Positions 1-6,929 of a stretch of DNA of 19,609 bases are shown here, piece by piece (the stretch's first letter is position 1; each line of letters opens with the position of its first letter). Both the position numbers and the translations under genes were made by a program. Source of the DNA: Thiotrichales bacterium HSG1 (GTDB lineage: Bacteria > Pseudomonadota > Gammaproteobacteria > Beggiatoales > Beggiatoaceae); NCBI GenBank assembly GCA_030378125.1, contig JAUCGN010000009.1, positions 1-19,609 of the forward strand. The letters run 5' to 3'. The notes beneath the pieces are model-generated. The model was not told the DNA's origin. It saw nothing but the letters and a program-made list of their open reading frames with translations, and made no database searches.

Positions 1-1064
1 TTGATGTTATTGCTGCTGTTATACAAGGGAAATTTCCCTGTGTACAGATATTGATTGTGCGTGATGGCAAACATATTGGCAGTAAAGCTTTCTTTCCTAA
101 AATTCCATTATCAGAACAGATTATGGAACTGCTGACAGCTTTTTTATCTCAGTATTATCTTAATCCTATCAATGATATACCCAAAGAAATTATTATTAAC
201 CATATTATTGATGATACAGAATTGCTAACACAAGTTATTAAACAACAGAGAAATCAATCAGTTTTGCTCCATTCTAAAGTGAGGGATAAACGAGCTAGAT
301 GGCTAAAAATGGCAGAAGAGAATGCTCAGATTAGTTTGTTACAAAACCAGCATAATCAATATCATGAACGAGTAGCATCTCTTACCATAGTTTTGCAATT
401 AGAAGCAATACCGCAACGGATGGAATGTTTTGATGTTAGTCATACTCAAGGCGAGGCTACAGTGGCTTCTTGTGTTGTGTTTGATAATCATGGTTTTTGT
501 CGTAATGAATATCGGCGGTACAATATCAATAATATAACTCCGGGAGATGATTATGCGGCTATGCGACAAGCGTTATTACGTCATTATAAACGTGCTACTC
601 AATTGCCGGATATATTGTTTGTTGATGGTGGTAAAGGGCAAGTAAAAATAGCTAAAGAAGTGTTACAGGAGTTAGATAAAAAAATATATATTGTTGGCAT
701 AGCTAAAGGTCCTAGTAGGAAAGCTGGGTTAGAAACCTTAATTTTACCAGATAATTCATTGACTTTGAGTAAAGACTCACCCGCCTTACACCTTATCCAA
801 TTAATACGGGATGAAGCTCACAGGTCTGCTATCACTTCGCATCGAAATAAACGGGATAAAATAAGACGAACTTCAGTTTTGGAACAGATAGAAGGTATAG
901 GCCCTAAACGCCGTCGCCAATTGCTAATTCATTTTGGTGGTTTGCAGGGTATTTCTAAAGCTGGAATATCTGAAATAATTAAAGTTCCCGGCATCAACCA
1001 GCAATTGGCTCAACAAATTTACGATTTTTTTGCAAAAGGTTCATTGGTACAGGATAAAAAATAG
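1..1064 (+). CDS. uvrC: UvrABC system protein C, C-terminal part (gene starts upstream of the window)
   Basis: UvrC makes the dual incisions in nucleotide excision repair, acting with UvrB on damaged DNA in the cytoplasm. The frame is open from the first bases of the window (codon phase starts at base 3), so the 5' part, including the GIY-YIG domain, lies outside; about 353 residues of a usual ~600 are present. Visible are the helical UvrB-interaction stretch, the RNase H-like endonuclease core with FDVSH (its Asp near base 432), FVDGGKGQ and RDEAHRSAIT, and a C-terminal helix-hairpin-helix pair (IEGIGPKRRRQLL, then VPGINQQLA). The catalytic Asp and His motifs are intact and the stop is TAG at 1062-1064. 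The usual gammaproteobacterial neighbour pgsA does not follow; the gene converges on tolQ. Confidence 0.96.
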   Translation, partial: DVIAAVIQGKFPCVQILIVRDGKHIGSKAFFPKIPLSEQIMELLTAFLSQYYLNPINDIPKEIIINHIIDDTELLTQVIKQQRNQSVLLHSKVRDKRARWLKMAEENAQISLLQNQHNQYHERVASLTIVLQLEAIPQRMECFDVSHTQGEATVASCVVFDNHGFCRNEYRRYNINNITPGDDYAAMRQALLRHYKRATQLPDILFVDGGKGQVKIAKEVLQELDKKIYIVGIAKGPSRKAGLETLILPDNSLTLSKDSPALHLIQLIRDEAHRSAITSHRNKRDKIRRTSVLEQIEGIGPKRRRQLLIHFGGLQGISKAGISEIIKVPGINQQLAQQIYDFFAKGSLVQDKK

Positions 1065-1374
1065 GTTATATAAGATGATACCTTCGCCAACATAGATAGT
1101 TGTTTCAGGAATGGAGCGAAGCAGATTTTCCGAAACTACTAATATTACTTGGGTTTCTGGAAATTGTACCTCATTCCCGAAACAACAAATTTTGAGATTG
1201 GCGAAGGTATTGTATAAATGCCCGATTTTTAATCATGGCTCTATCATACAAGGGCGAAATGATAACATATTATACATTACCGTTAGGATATGGATGACAT
1301 TCTACTTATTCATCCTAACTATTATTTCAAAACTGTCAGAACCATTGGTTTTCAAAAGGTTGGAAATATTCAAA
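1065..1374. other. Intergenic region between convergent uvrC and tolQ
   Basis: This 310-base stretch holds no supported gene. It contains the palindromic element at 1078-1210 and a second, smaller inverted repeat: GTTAGGAT at 1282-1289 pairs with ATCCTAAC at 1312-1319 across a 22-base loop. No T-rich tract follows either stem clearly, so terminator function is not shown. Confidence 0.6.
1078..1210. repeat. ~133-bp imperfect palindrome (MITE-like or long hairpin) downstream of uvrC
   Basis: A perfect 13-bp inverted repeat, ATACCTTCGCCAA (1078-1090) against TTGGCGAAGGTAT (1198-1210), bounds the element. Inside, the arms stay similar: TTGTTTCAGGAATG on the left against the complement of CATTCCCGAAACAA on the right, and ATTTTCCGAAAC against the complement of GTTTCTGGAAAT. 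The centre is AATATT at 1141-1146. The two halves therefore fold on each other along almost the whole length with small bulges. No transposase is inside; a plus-strand ORF through it has no family resemblance. It could be a miniature inverted-repeat transposable element, and it may also serve as a bidirectional terminator between uvrC and tolQ. Confidence 0.7.
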
Positions 1375-2025
1375 TTATGGACGTGTGGAATATAGCATTG
1401 TCAAAAATTCGTCCAAAAAAATATCATAACTAGTAATTATTCTATCTATATCATCAGTGTAATGATTGTAGGCCATTACCGCTGGAATTGCGACAAATAA
1501 ACCCATAGCTGTAGCAATCAATGCCTCTGAAATACCAGGAGCTATCATGGCTAGGGTAATTTGTTGCTGGTCTTCTAACGCATGAAATGAATTCATAATT
1601 CCCCAAACAGTACCAAATAGACCAATATACGGACTTACTGAACCCACAGTTGCAAGAGTTGCCAACTCAGATTCTAATTCGTCTATTTCCCGGCGTAAAG
1701 TTATTTGCATAACTCGTTTAGTATTTGTAGTTGAAATTTTACCATCAGTTCGTGACTTTAAAAATTCAGCATAACCAGCCATAAAAATTTTTTCGATTCC
1801 AACAATTTTATTACTACGAATATGTCTGTACAACACGTTTAAATCTTTACTTTTCCAAAATAATTCCTCAAAGTTATTTACCGTTTTATGCACATTTTTT
1901 AAATAATTGCTCTTGTAAAAAATCAAAGTCCATGAGTACAAAGAAATAAATAATAGTAACAACATAACCATTTGTACTAACAAACTGGCATCAAGGATTA
2001 ATTTTATTAAAGATAATTCATTCAT
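1375..2025 (-). CDS. tolQ: TolQ-type proton channel subunit (MotA/TolQ/ExbB family)
   Basis: TolQ works with TolR in the inner membrane. It converts proton-motive force into movement of TolA and so supports outer-membrane constriction and integrity. The first segment (ASLLVQMVMLLLLFISLYSW) is a membrane span that matches TolQ spacing. A long cytoplasmic loop follows, then two further spans containing the signature YIGLFGTVWGIM and ISEALIATAMGLFVAIPAV, with the conserved channel threonines in both. I chose the ATG at 2025 because MNELSLIKLILDASLLV aligns with the E. coli TolQ start in register; an in-frame ATG at 2058 would add 11 residues. Neither start has a strong ribosome binding site. No tolR, tolA, tolB or pal is adjacent: the gene ends facing the tail of uvrC. 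Confidence 0.88.
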   Translation of the reverse strand: MNELSLIKLILDASLLVQMVMLLLLFISLYSWTLIFYKSNYLKNVHKTVNNFEELFWKSKDLNVLYRHIRSNKIVGIEKIFMAGYAEFLKSRTDGKISTTNTKRVMQITLRREIDELESELATLATVGSVSPYIGLFGTVWGIMNSFHALEDQQQITLAMIAPGISEALIATAMGLFVAIPAVMAYNHYTDDIDRIITSYDIFLDEFLTMLYSTRP

Positions 2026-2102
2026 TTTAATATACTCATTTTTTGAAAGCATCTCCATATTACTCGACTATCAAGTTTTTGGCAAACTATCCTGAATATC
2101 GT

Positions 2103-2258
2103 TTATACTAACAATAGTTCGGATAGTTTATAGAAGTTAAAAAATATAGAGTATTCATCAAAAACAAATATGGCAAGTGGCAACATTACAATCAAATATC
2201 ATGCAACACCAATAATTAACTTTAATGCTGTACCTATTGCTTCAAATGCTTCTTCCAT
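2103..2258 (-). pseudogene. Possible small membrane protein ORF interrupted by an in-frame TGA, upstream of tolQ
   Basis: On the minus strand an ATG at 2258 sits behind a good ribosome binding site (GGGAGTGTAT before the ATG). It reads MEEAFEAIGTALKLIIGVA and then meets TGA at 2199-2201. The same frame continues with YLIVMLPLAIFVFDEYSIFF to a TAA at 2103-2105. The two parts together resemble one amphipathic helix plus one membrane span of about 50 residues, with the TGA where a tryptophan (TGG) would fit. It would sit 77 bases ahead of the chosen tolQ start and on the same strand. I do not recognise a family. It may be a decayed gene, or the first 19 codons may act alone as a leader. Confidence 0.3.
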
Positions 2259-2305
2259 ATACACTCCCTGTGTTTTCTCACCTAACACCATTCTTGAGCT
2301 GCCAA

Positions 2306-2348
2306 AGGTCGACCTCCAAAAGATAAAGTTAGAATTAATCTGTCACAA
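2306..2348 (-). promoter_or_regulatory. Weak promoter candidate with adjacent 10-bp palindrome ahead of the small ORF/tolQ
   Basis: On the minus strand TTGTGA (complement of 2343-2348) and TTATCT (complement of 2321-2326) are spaced by 16 bases, a poor but possible sigma-70 match. Just downstream lies the perfect palindrome AGGTCGACCT at 2306-2315, where an operator could overlap the transcription start. This is inference from base pattern only. Confidence 0.22.
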
Positions 2349-2404
2349 GATTTTATTTAGAACTGATTTGTAGTTATTTGCTGAGTTTTATAACGTTCAA
2401 TAAC

Positions 2405-2641
2405 CTACAATATTTTTTGGTTGGTCACATATTCATCAAGTAACTGCTGAATTATTTTTTGGTACTGTGTATGATGTTTTTTTGCAGTGTTTTTAAAATA
2501 TGCAACAGTATCAGAACTAAGAGAAATAGTTACTTCTGTATTTTGTTGTTTAAGTGCAAGCTCTTTAGGTAATGGTAGAAAATCAGGTATTAGATTTAAA
2601 TCACCAACTGGCTCGTTACTATATAGAATTTCTTTGCTCAT
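2405..2641 (-). CDS. BrnA/CopG-type antitoxin
   Basis: This is a small protein of 78 residues from the ATG at 2641, which has an AAGGT ribosome binding site about 10 bases upstream. An ATG at 2677 is in frame but gives an unrelated-looking leader. The C-terminal half, EVTISLSSDTVAYFK followed by HHTQYQKIIQQLLDEYV, has the strand-helix-helix pattern of ribbon-helix-helix antitoxins of the BrnA/DUF4415 group; the N-terminal half is the short flexible toxin-binding type. Such proteins neutralise a BrnT-like ribonuclease and repress their own operon. Its expected toxin is not intact: only a short tail overlaps its start (2619-2696). It may be an orphan left by the transposon insertion, or it may act as a stand-alone repressor. 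Confidence 0.7.
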   Translation of the reverse strand: MSKEILYSNEPVGDLNLIPDFLPLPKELALKQQNTEVTISLSSDTVAYFKNTAKKHHTQYQKIIQQLLDEYVTNQKIL

Positions 2642-2774
2642 ATAACTTTTTACCTTTTCGCCAATAACCAGCACCAAAAATACGAGTACAACCAGTTTGA
2701 TAACGATGTTTTATTACCCACACAAAATGATATTCTATATTGTAAACTATATGACTACCATATCTATATTTCAT
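2619..2774 (-). pseudogene. Chimeric remnant: start of IS200-type transposase TnpA fused to a toxin-like C-terminus
   Basis: From an ATG at 2774 this 51-codon frame begins MKYRYGSHIVYNIEYHFVWV and continues IKHRYQ, which is the conserved N-terminus of Y1 (IS200/IS605) transposases, including the xxYHFVWxxKxRY strand. After codon 26 (near 2697) the similarity stops and the frame continues TRIFGAGYWRKGKKLYEQ, ending in TAG at 2619-2621, 23 bases inside the antitoxin gene. That tail resembles the last strand and helix of BrnT/DUF4258-type toxins, which are normally encoded just before and overlapping such antitoxins. The catalytic HxH and Tyr of TnpA are absent, so it cannot transpose. The transposase identity is fairly certain; the toxin identity of the tail is a weaker guess. 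Confidence 0.6.
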
Positions 2775-2850
2775 CCATAATTTCTGTATAATTCAGAACA
2801 GTCTATCATACAGATAGGTAATAAATTTGCCCGTCTAAAAGACGTGGGGT
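2697..2850 (-). mobile_element. Remnant of an IS200/IS605-family element (left end)
   Basis: Upstream of the tnpA start lies a hairpin, CGTCT/AGACG at 2832-2844. A single unpaired T (2845) follows, then GGG pairing back to CC. Hairpins with a bulged base at the subterminal ends are the recognition feature of this family, and the CGTCTAAAAGACGTGGG form is typical of its members. With the first 26 tnpA codons this defines a left end of roughly 150 bases. The rest of the element, including any tnpB and the right end, is missing. The exact outer cleavage site cannot be set from one copy. Confidence 0.55.
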
Positions 2851-2944
2851 TTAACCTTATTCTTGGAAAATAAATACAAACACAACCAAAAACAATAGTT
2901 GGAATAATTGATATGTAATATCCGAACTATTGCAAAGAAAAAGT

Positions 2945-2972
2945 TTGATAAAATTAATTTTCTTGGTACAAT
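2945..2972 (+). promoter_or_regulatory. Sigma-70-like promoter for cheY-cheA-cheW
   Basis: TTGATA (2945-2950) and TACAAT (2967-2972) are separated by 16 bases, each one or two mismatches from consensus. It lies about 100 bases ahead of the cheY start, and nothing else nearby could drive the operon. The stem-loop at 2893-2932 is just upstream and may bound transcription from the debris region. Confidence 0.5.
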
Positions 2973-3074
2973 CATATATGTGGACTTGAAATGATATAAA
3001 TGAAAAATCACGTCCAATCTTAAACTAATAATTCTTTGGTTTACTGTTGCCATTGCTGGTTGGAAATTCATTAA

Positions 3075-3440
3075 ATGACACATAAAATTTTAATTTGTGA
3101 TGACTCAGTTTCTATCCGACAAATGTTGGTATTAACTTTGAGTGATACCAAATACGATGTTACTGAGTCGAAAGATGGTATGCAAGCATTGGAGTTAGCA
3201 AAACAAAATGTTTTTGATTTAATTATTACTGATGTTAATATGCCACTGCTTGATGGTTTATCTCTAGTTACTAAATTACGTGTTTTACCCAACTATCGAT
3301 TTAAGCCAATTTTATTGTTGACAACTGAGACAGATCCCCAAAAAAAGAAACAGGCCAAAGCCGCCGGTGCAACTGGTTGGATTATTAAACCTTTTGACCC
3401 AGATAAGCTGCTAGTCGCAATTAGAAAAGTGTTGAGGTAA
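3075..3440 (+). CDS. cheY: CheY-like chemotaxis response regulator
   Basis: This is a single receiver domain of 121 residues with no output domain. It takes a phosphoryl group from CheA and usually signals to the flagellar or twitching motor. The acidic pair D9-D10, phospho-acceptor D53 (IITDVNMP), T84 in LLTTETD and K105 in IIKPFDP are all present, so it should be phosphorylatable. The TTETDPQKKKQAKAAGATGWIIKPFDP style is characteristic of CheY proteins encoded directly before cheA. It is the first gene of the cluster, and the cheA start is two bases after its stop, so the two are translationally linked. The ribosome binding site (GGAAA, ~10 bases ahead) is modest. Confidence 0.93.
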   Translation: MTHKILICDDSVSIRQMLVLTLSDTKYDVTESKDGMQALELAKQNVFDLIITDVNMPLLDGLSLVTKLRVLPNYRFKPILLLTTETDPQKKKQAKAAGATGWIIKPFDPDKLLVAIRKVLR

Positions 3441-3442
3441 TA

Positions 3443-5554
3443 ATGACAATAGACTTGACTCAAGTACGTGGTTTATTTTTTGAAGAAAGTTTTGAAAATC
3501 TTGATATTATGGAGTCTAGTTTATTAGACTTAGAGATTGAAACTTTTGATGAAGAATTGATTAATAATATTTTTCGGGCTGCACATTCTATTAAGGGGGG
3601 GGCAGGAATTTTCCAACTTGATGATATAGTTACTTTTGCTCACAATGCAGAAACATTGTTAGATGAAATCCGAGAAAAAAAACATACCATTAGCCAAACT
3701 TTAATTGATTTGTTGTTGGGAGTTGGTGATATATTACGCATGATGTTACTAGCATCTAAAGATGAAGTTACATATGATGCTGAAAAAGTCCAAATCTGTC
3801 AAAATGAATTACAAAGGATATTAGCAAAACCTGTTTCGGAAGAAATCCCAGATGATATAGTTCAAACAGAAATTGAAGTTCCAGATGAAACTGAAAAATT
3901 AGTTGTAAAAAAATGGCATATAGAGTTTAAACCAGAATTAGAAATTTTAAAAACTGGTAATGATCCAATTAATTTATTTGGAGAACTGCAAGAGTTAGGT
4001 GAACTGGAAGTTGAGGTAAATGTAGATGAAATACCAAACTTTGTCGATATTGACCCACAGTTATGTTACCTAACTTGGGAACTTATTTTACACACAAGTG
4101 CTACTCAATCTGATATTGAAGAGATTTTTGAATGGGTTATAGATGAATGTGAATTGGATATTACTGAATTTAATTCTGATTCATCCAAAAATATAAAAGT
4201 TAATACAGAGAATCAAGAAAGAACAGAAATTGTTGAAAATACCACTCCTGAAATAGAAAATCTTCCTGATATTCCAGCTCCCGAAAATATTACAGAAAAA
4301 CCAATTATCAAGGATGTAGCAAACAAACATATTCAAAGCAATACTGATTCTATTCGAGTTGGAATAGATAAAATTGATAATTTAATCAACATTGTAGGTG
4401 AATTAGTTATTACTCAATCTATGTTAGATCAAATTGGGGAAAACTTTAATAGTTCGGATATCTGCCAATTACAAGATGGATTGGCTCAATTGGAGCGTAA
4501 CACCAGAGAATTACAAGAAAATATAATGCGGATTAGAATGTTACCAATTAGCTTTTCTTTTAATCGATTTCCGCGTTTAGTTCATGATTTAAGTACTCAA
4601 TTAGGCAAAAAAGTTGAACTTGTTTTATCAGGTGAAAATACTGAATTAGATAAAACTGTGCTTGAAAAAATGAGCGATCCACTGGTGCATTTGGTACGAA
4701 ATTCTCTTGATCATGGTATTGAATTACCAGAACAACGTAAACAAGCTAGTAAACCAGAAGTTGGGCGACTACATCTAAACGCATTTCATCAAGGTGGTAG
4801 TGTTGTTATTCAAATAACTGATGATGGAGCCGGTTTTGATACTGAAAAAATTCGAAATAAAGCGGTGCAAAAAGGTTGGATAACCTCAGAGGAAGTTATA
4901 ACTGAAGAACAATTACATGAATTTATCTTTCAACCCGGTTTTTCTACTTCTGAAGAAGTTAGTGATTTATCTGGACGTGGAGTAGGGATGGATGTTGTAC
5001 GCCGTAATATCAGAGATTTGGGTGGTTCAATTGAGGTAAAATCTACAGTTGGTGAAGGTTCGAGATTTACCATTCGCTTACCATTAACTTTAGCAATTTT
5101 AGATGGTCAGTTAGTACGAGTTGGCAAAGAAATTTTTGTGTTACCATTGCTTTCCATCATAGAATCATTGAGAGTACAAAATAGTTTAGTTAATTCTTTT
5201 ACTGGGGCGGTGGAGATTTACAAATTAAGAGATGATTATATCCCCATTTTACGTTTATATAAAATATTCGAACTTGAAGATACTATTACTAAGTTAGAAC
5301 AAGGTTTATTAGTTATCGCCGAAGGAGATGGTCAAAAAATTGGGTTATTTGTTGATGAGTTATTATCCCAACAACAGATAGTAATCAAAAACTTAGAAAA
5401 TAATTATAAAAAAGTGCAAGGTGTTTCTGGAGCAACTATTTTAGGTACTGGCAATGTAGCTTTAATTTTAGATGTTACTGGATTAATTCAACTTTTTAAA
5501 AATAAAACCAAATCCCCAACACATCTACCTTTGGGAGCGATTCGTTATGAATAG
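3443..5554 (+). CDS. cheA: Chemotaxis histidine kinase CheA
   Basis: CheA autophosphorylates under chemoreceptor control and passes the phosphoryl group to CheY. Domains in order over 703 residues: P1 Hpt (residues ~5-105, phospho-accepting H48 in FRAAHSIKGGAG); an acidic linker; a P2-like domain (~157-243, KKWHIEFKPE...DECELDI) of the type seen in many gammaproteobacterial CheA; a linker; P3 dimerisation (~303-365); P4 ATPase (N box HLVRNSLDHG at 416-425, G boxes DDGAGFD and GRGVGMD); and a P5 CheW-like domain (~545-690). It overlaps cheW by 8 bases. A run of eight G residues (3595-3602) encodes part of the KGGAG motif right after H48, which is unusual in such AT-rich DNA. Confidence 0.97.
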   Translation: MTIDLTQVRGLFFEESFENLDIMESSLLDLEIETFDEELINNIFRAAHSIKGGAGIFQLDDIVTFAHNAETLLDEIREKKHTISQTLIDLLLGVGDILRMMLLASKDEVTYDAEKVQICQNELQRILAKPVSEEIPDDIVQTEIEVPDETEKLVVKKWHIEFKPELEILKTGNDPINLFGELQELGELEVEVNVDEIPNFVDIDPQLCYLTWELILHTSATQSDIEEIFEWVIDECELDITEFNSDSSKNIKVNTENQERTEIVENTTPEIENLPDIPAPENITEKPIIKDVANKHIQSNTDSIRVGIDKIDNLINIVGELVITQSMLDQIGENFNSSDICQLQDGLAQLERNTRELQENIMRIRMLPISFSFNRFPRLVHDLSTQLGKKVELVLSGENTELDKTVLEKMSDPLVHLVRNSLDHGIELPEQRKQASKPEVGRLHLNAFHQGGSVVIQITDDGAGFDTEKIRNKAVQKGWITSEEVITEEQLHEFIFQPGFSTSEEVSDLSGRGVGMDVVRRNIRDLGGSIEVKSTVGEGSRFTIRLPLTLAILDGQLVRVGKEIFVLPLLSIIESLRVQNSLVNSFTGAVEIYKLRDDYIPILRLYKIFELEDTITKLEQGLLVIAEGDGQKIGLFVDELLSQQQIVIKNLENNYKKVQGVSGATILGTGNVALILDVTGLIQLFKNKTKSPTHLPLGAIRYE

Positions 5555-6035
5555 TGATATAAATGGCGATACTGCCAATAAATATTTAACTTTTATCTTG
5601 GCAACGGAAGAATATGCTATAGATATTTTACGGGTGCAGGAAATAAAAGGTTGGAGTAAAGTTACTCAGATTCCAAATACTCCAAGTTATATTTGTGGGG
5701 TGATTAACTTGCGTGGTACGATTGTGCCTATTGTTGACTTACGGTTGCGATTTAATCTTGATTTTCAGACGTATGGTTCTATGACAGTGGTGGTTGTGGT
5801 TAACGTCATTTCATCCAACAATAAAGAACGGATTATGGGGGTTGTGGTTGATGGAGTGTCTGATGTATATGATGTAACCGAGACAGAAATTAAACCACCG
5901 CCTGATTTTGGGAGTGTTATTAGTACTGAATTTGTTAAAGGTCTAACTACAGTTAGCGATAAGATGGTGATTGTATTAGATATTGATAAGTTACTAAATT
6001 CAGATGAACTGGCTATTATTGATGGATTGAGTTAA
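5547..6035 (+). CDS. cheW: Chemotaxis coupling protein CheW
   Basis: CheW bridges chemoreceptors and the CheA P5 domain in the signalling array. The 162-residue protein is one CheW/SH3-like domain: KYLTFILATEEYAIDILRVQEI, then the conserved IPNTPSYICGVINLRGTIVP and VDLRLRF, followed by VVVDGVSDVYDV and a C-terminal strand with MVIVLDIDKLL. Its start overlaps the end of cheA, so translation is coupled. The operon ends here: no chemoreceptor, cheR, cheB or second cheW follows, so receptors and adaptation enzymes must be encoded elsewhere. Confidence 0.95.
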   Translation: MNSDINGDTANKYLTFILATEEYAIDILRVQEIKGWSKVTQIPNTPSYICGVINLRGTIVPIVDLRLRFNLDFQTYGSMTVVVVVNVISSNNKERIMGVVVDGVSDVYDVTETEIKPPPDFGSVISTEFVKGLTTVSDKMVIVLDIDKLLNSDELAIIDGLS

Positions 6036-6043
6036 TAGTGATC

Positions 6044-6105
6044 AAAAAACCTTATAGCTTTTCAGATAAATATATGAGAAAATTTATTTTCCGAAAAGCT
6101 ATGAG
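6044..6105 (-). terminator. Intrinsic terminator of moaB (between convergent cheW and moaB)
   Basis: A 13-bp stem, CTTATAGCTTTTC (6051-6063) with GAAAAGCTATGAG (6093-6105) including one G-U pair, encloses a loop that can pair further (ATAAAT with ATTTAT). Read on the minus strand, the hairpin is followed after one base by six T residues (complement of 6044-6049), the standard intrinsic form, eight bases past the moaB stop. On the plus strand the T tract is weak, so it may only partly stop cheW transcripts. Confidence 0.8.
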
Positions 6106-6112
6106 TTAACAA

Positions 6113-6634
6113 TTATTTCTCCAATAACCTAGGCATCATTTCCACAAAATTACAAGGTCTGGTACGGTAATCTAATTGAGCTTGAATAATTTTATCCCAA
6201 CCAGTTCTACAAGCTCCCGAAGAACCGGGTAAACAAAAAATGTAAGTGCCATTAGCCACTCCAGCTACGGCTCTGGATTGCAAAGTTGAAGTACCAATTT
6301 CATCATAAGATATAGTTCTAAATAACTCTCCAAATCCATCCAGAAATTTATCAAACAATGGCTGGATAGCTTCTGGAGTACAATCTCTACCAGTAACTCC
6401 AGTACCACCGGTGATTATGACCACCTGAATATCCAATGTAGCAATCCATTTGGAAACTATAGCCCGCATTTGATAAATATCATCAGGTACAATAACTTTT
6501 TCCGCCAAATTATGTCCAACTCCAAGTAAACGATCTACCAGAGTTTTGCCTGAAGTATCATTTTCTTCTGTACGACTGTCTGAAACAGTGAGAATTGCTA
6601 TGTTGAGAGGGATAAACTTTCTTTGGTCCGACAT
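6113..6634 (-). CDS. moaB: Molybdenum cofactor biosynthesis protein MoaB
   Basis: MoaB belongs to the MogA/MoaB/MoeA-linker fold that binds molybdopterin. In several organisms it adenylylates molybdopterin before metal insertion, though in others its role is unclear. The 173-residue protein shows the family order: NIAILTVSDSRTEENDTSG near the N-terminus, the central nucleotide/pterin motif VVIITGGTGVTGRD (~71-84), SYDEIGTSTLQSRAVAG, and the FCLPGSSGACRTGW loop (~133-146). An AGGA ribosome binding site lies ~10 bases before the ATG. It stands alone, without other moa or moe genes in the window, and has its own terminator. Confidence 0.95.
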   Translation of the reverse strand: MSDQRKFIPLNIAILTVSDSRTEENDTSGKTLVDRLLGVGHNLAEKVIVPDDIYQMRAIVSKWIATLDIQVVIITGGTGVTGRDCTPEAIQPLFDKFLDGFGELFRTISYDEIGTSTLQSRAVAGVANGTYIFCLPGSSGACRTGWDKIIQAQLDYRTRPCNFVEMMPRLLEK

Positions 6635-6699
6635 ATTTTAATATTCCTAGTTATAAATGTATTTCTTGTAGCCATAAATAAAAATAAATTCCAAAAACT

Positions 6700-6722
6700 G
6701 GTTTCAAAAACTTTATAAGGTT
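6700..6722 (+). repeat. Short dispersed repeat, copy 1
   Basis: GGTTTCAAAAACTTTATAAGG is nearly identical to GGTTTCAAAAACTTGATAGG at 15169-15190, differing by one substitution and one inserted base. Both copies are intergenic, just past or before gene ends. Two copies in 20 kb of noncoding DNA suggest a genome-wide small repeat, but AT-rich composition makes this uncertain. Confidence 0.35.
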
Positions 6723-6745
6723 CATCTTTGTACAGGACAATTTTT

Positions 6746-6851
6746 TGTCAAAATTAAGATTTTCAGGATTAACAGTATTTTTTACACCAATGATTTATAA
6801 ATATTTTTTCCTGAAAATCCTATAATTCTGTAAATCCTGATTCTAACAATT
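6746..6851. repeat. Inverted repeat units of the AATCCTGAAAATC type
   Basis: GATTTTCAGG (6758-6767) is the exact complement of CCTGAAAATC (6810-6819). TCAGGATTAACAG (6763-6775) is the complement, with one mismatch, of CTGTAAATCCTGA (6828-6840). The right side ends in CCTGATTCTAACAATT and the left side begins with TTGTCAAAATT, so both ends share a TTGT/ACAA edge. Sequences of this CCTGTAAATCCTGATTC style recur between genes in several large bacterial genomes, from memory; their nature is not settled. Confidence 0.5.
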
Positions 6852-6929
6852 AAAATACATTTAAGTCAAATAATTATCTAAAGTTACGCAGAAGAAAAAT
6901 AAGAATAACTAATAGTTAGGACTTACGCA

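Larger units (their letters stand above)
2642..3074. other. Region between the antitoxin and cheY: transposon debris and the chemotaxis operon leader
   Basis: The half nearest the antitoxin is the IS200-type remnant. The half nearest cheY is non-coding and AT-rich. It contains a hairpin (CAATAGTT 2893-2900 with AACTATTG 2925-2932) and the promoter candidate at 2945-2972, leaving a leader of about 100 bases before cheY. Minus-strand ORFs across this part have no recognisable features. Confidence 0.5.

Noticed and set aside
1111..1395. Plus-strand ORF of 94 codons after uvrC
   Set aside because: It runs through the palindromic element and into tolQ antisense, has no ribosome binding site and no protein-like composition.
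2112..2932. 14-base inverted match CAATAGTTCGGATA (2112-2125 against 2919-2932)
   Set aside because: A 13-base version also occurs inside cheA, and matches of this length are expected by chance in 20 kb of AT-rich sequence.
2835..3083. Minus-strand ORF of 82 codons upstream of cheY
   Set aside because: It overlaps the IS hairpin and the cheY promoter and start; no recognisable motif or ribosome binding site.
3071..3292. Minus-strand ORF antisense to cheY
   Set aside because: Shadow of the well-supported cheY frame.
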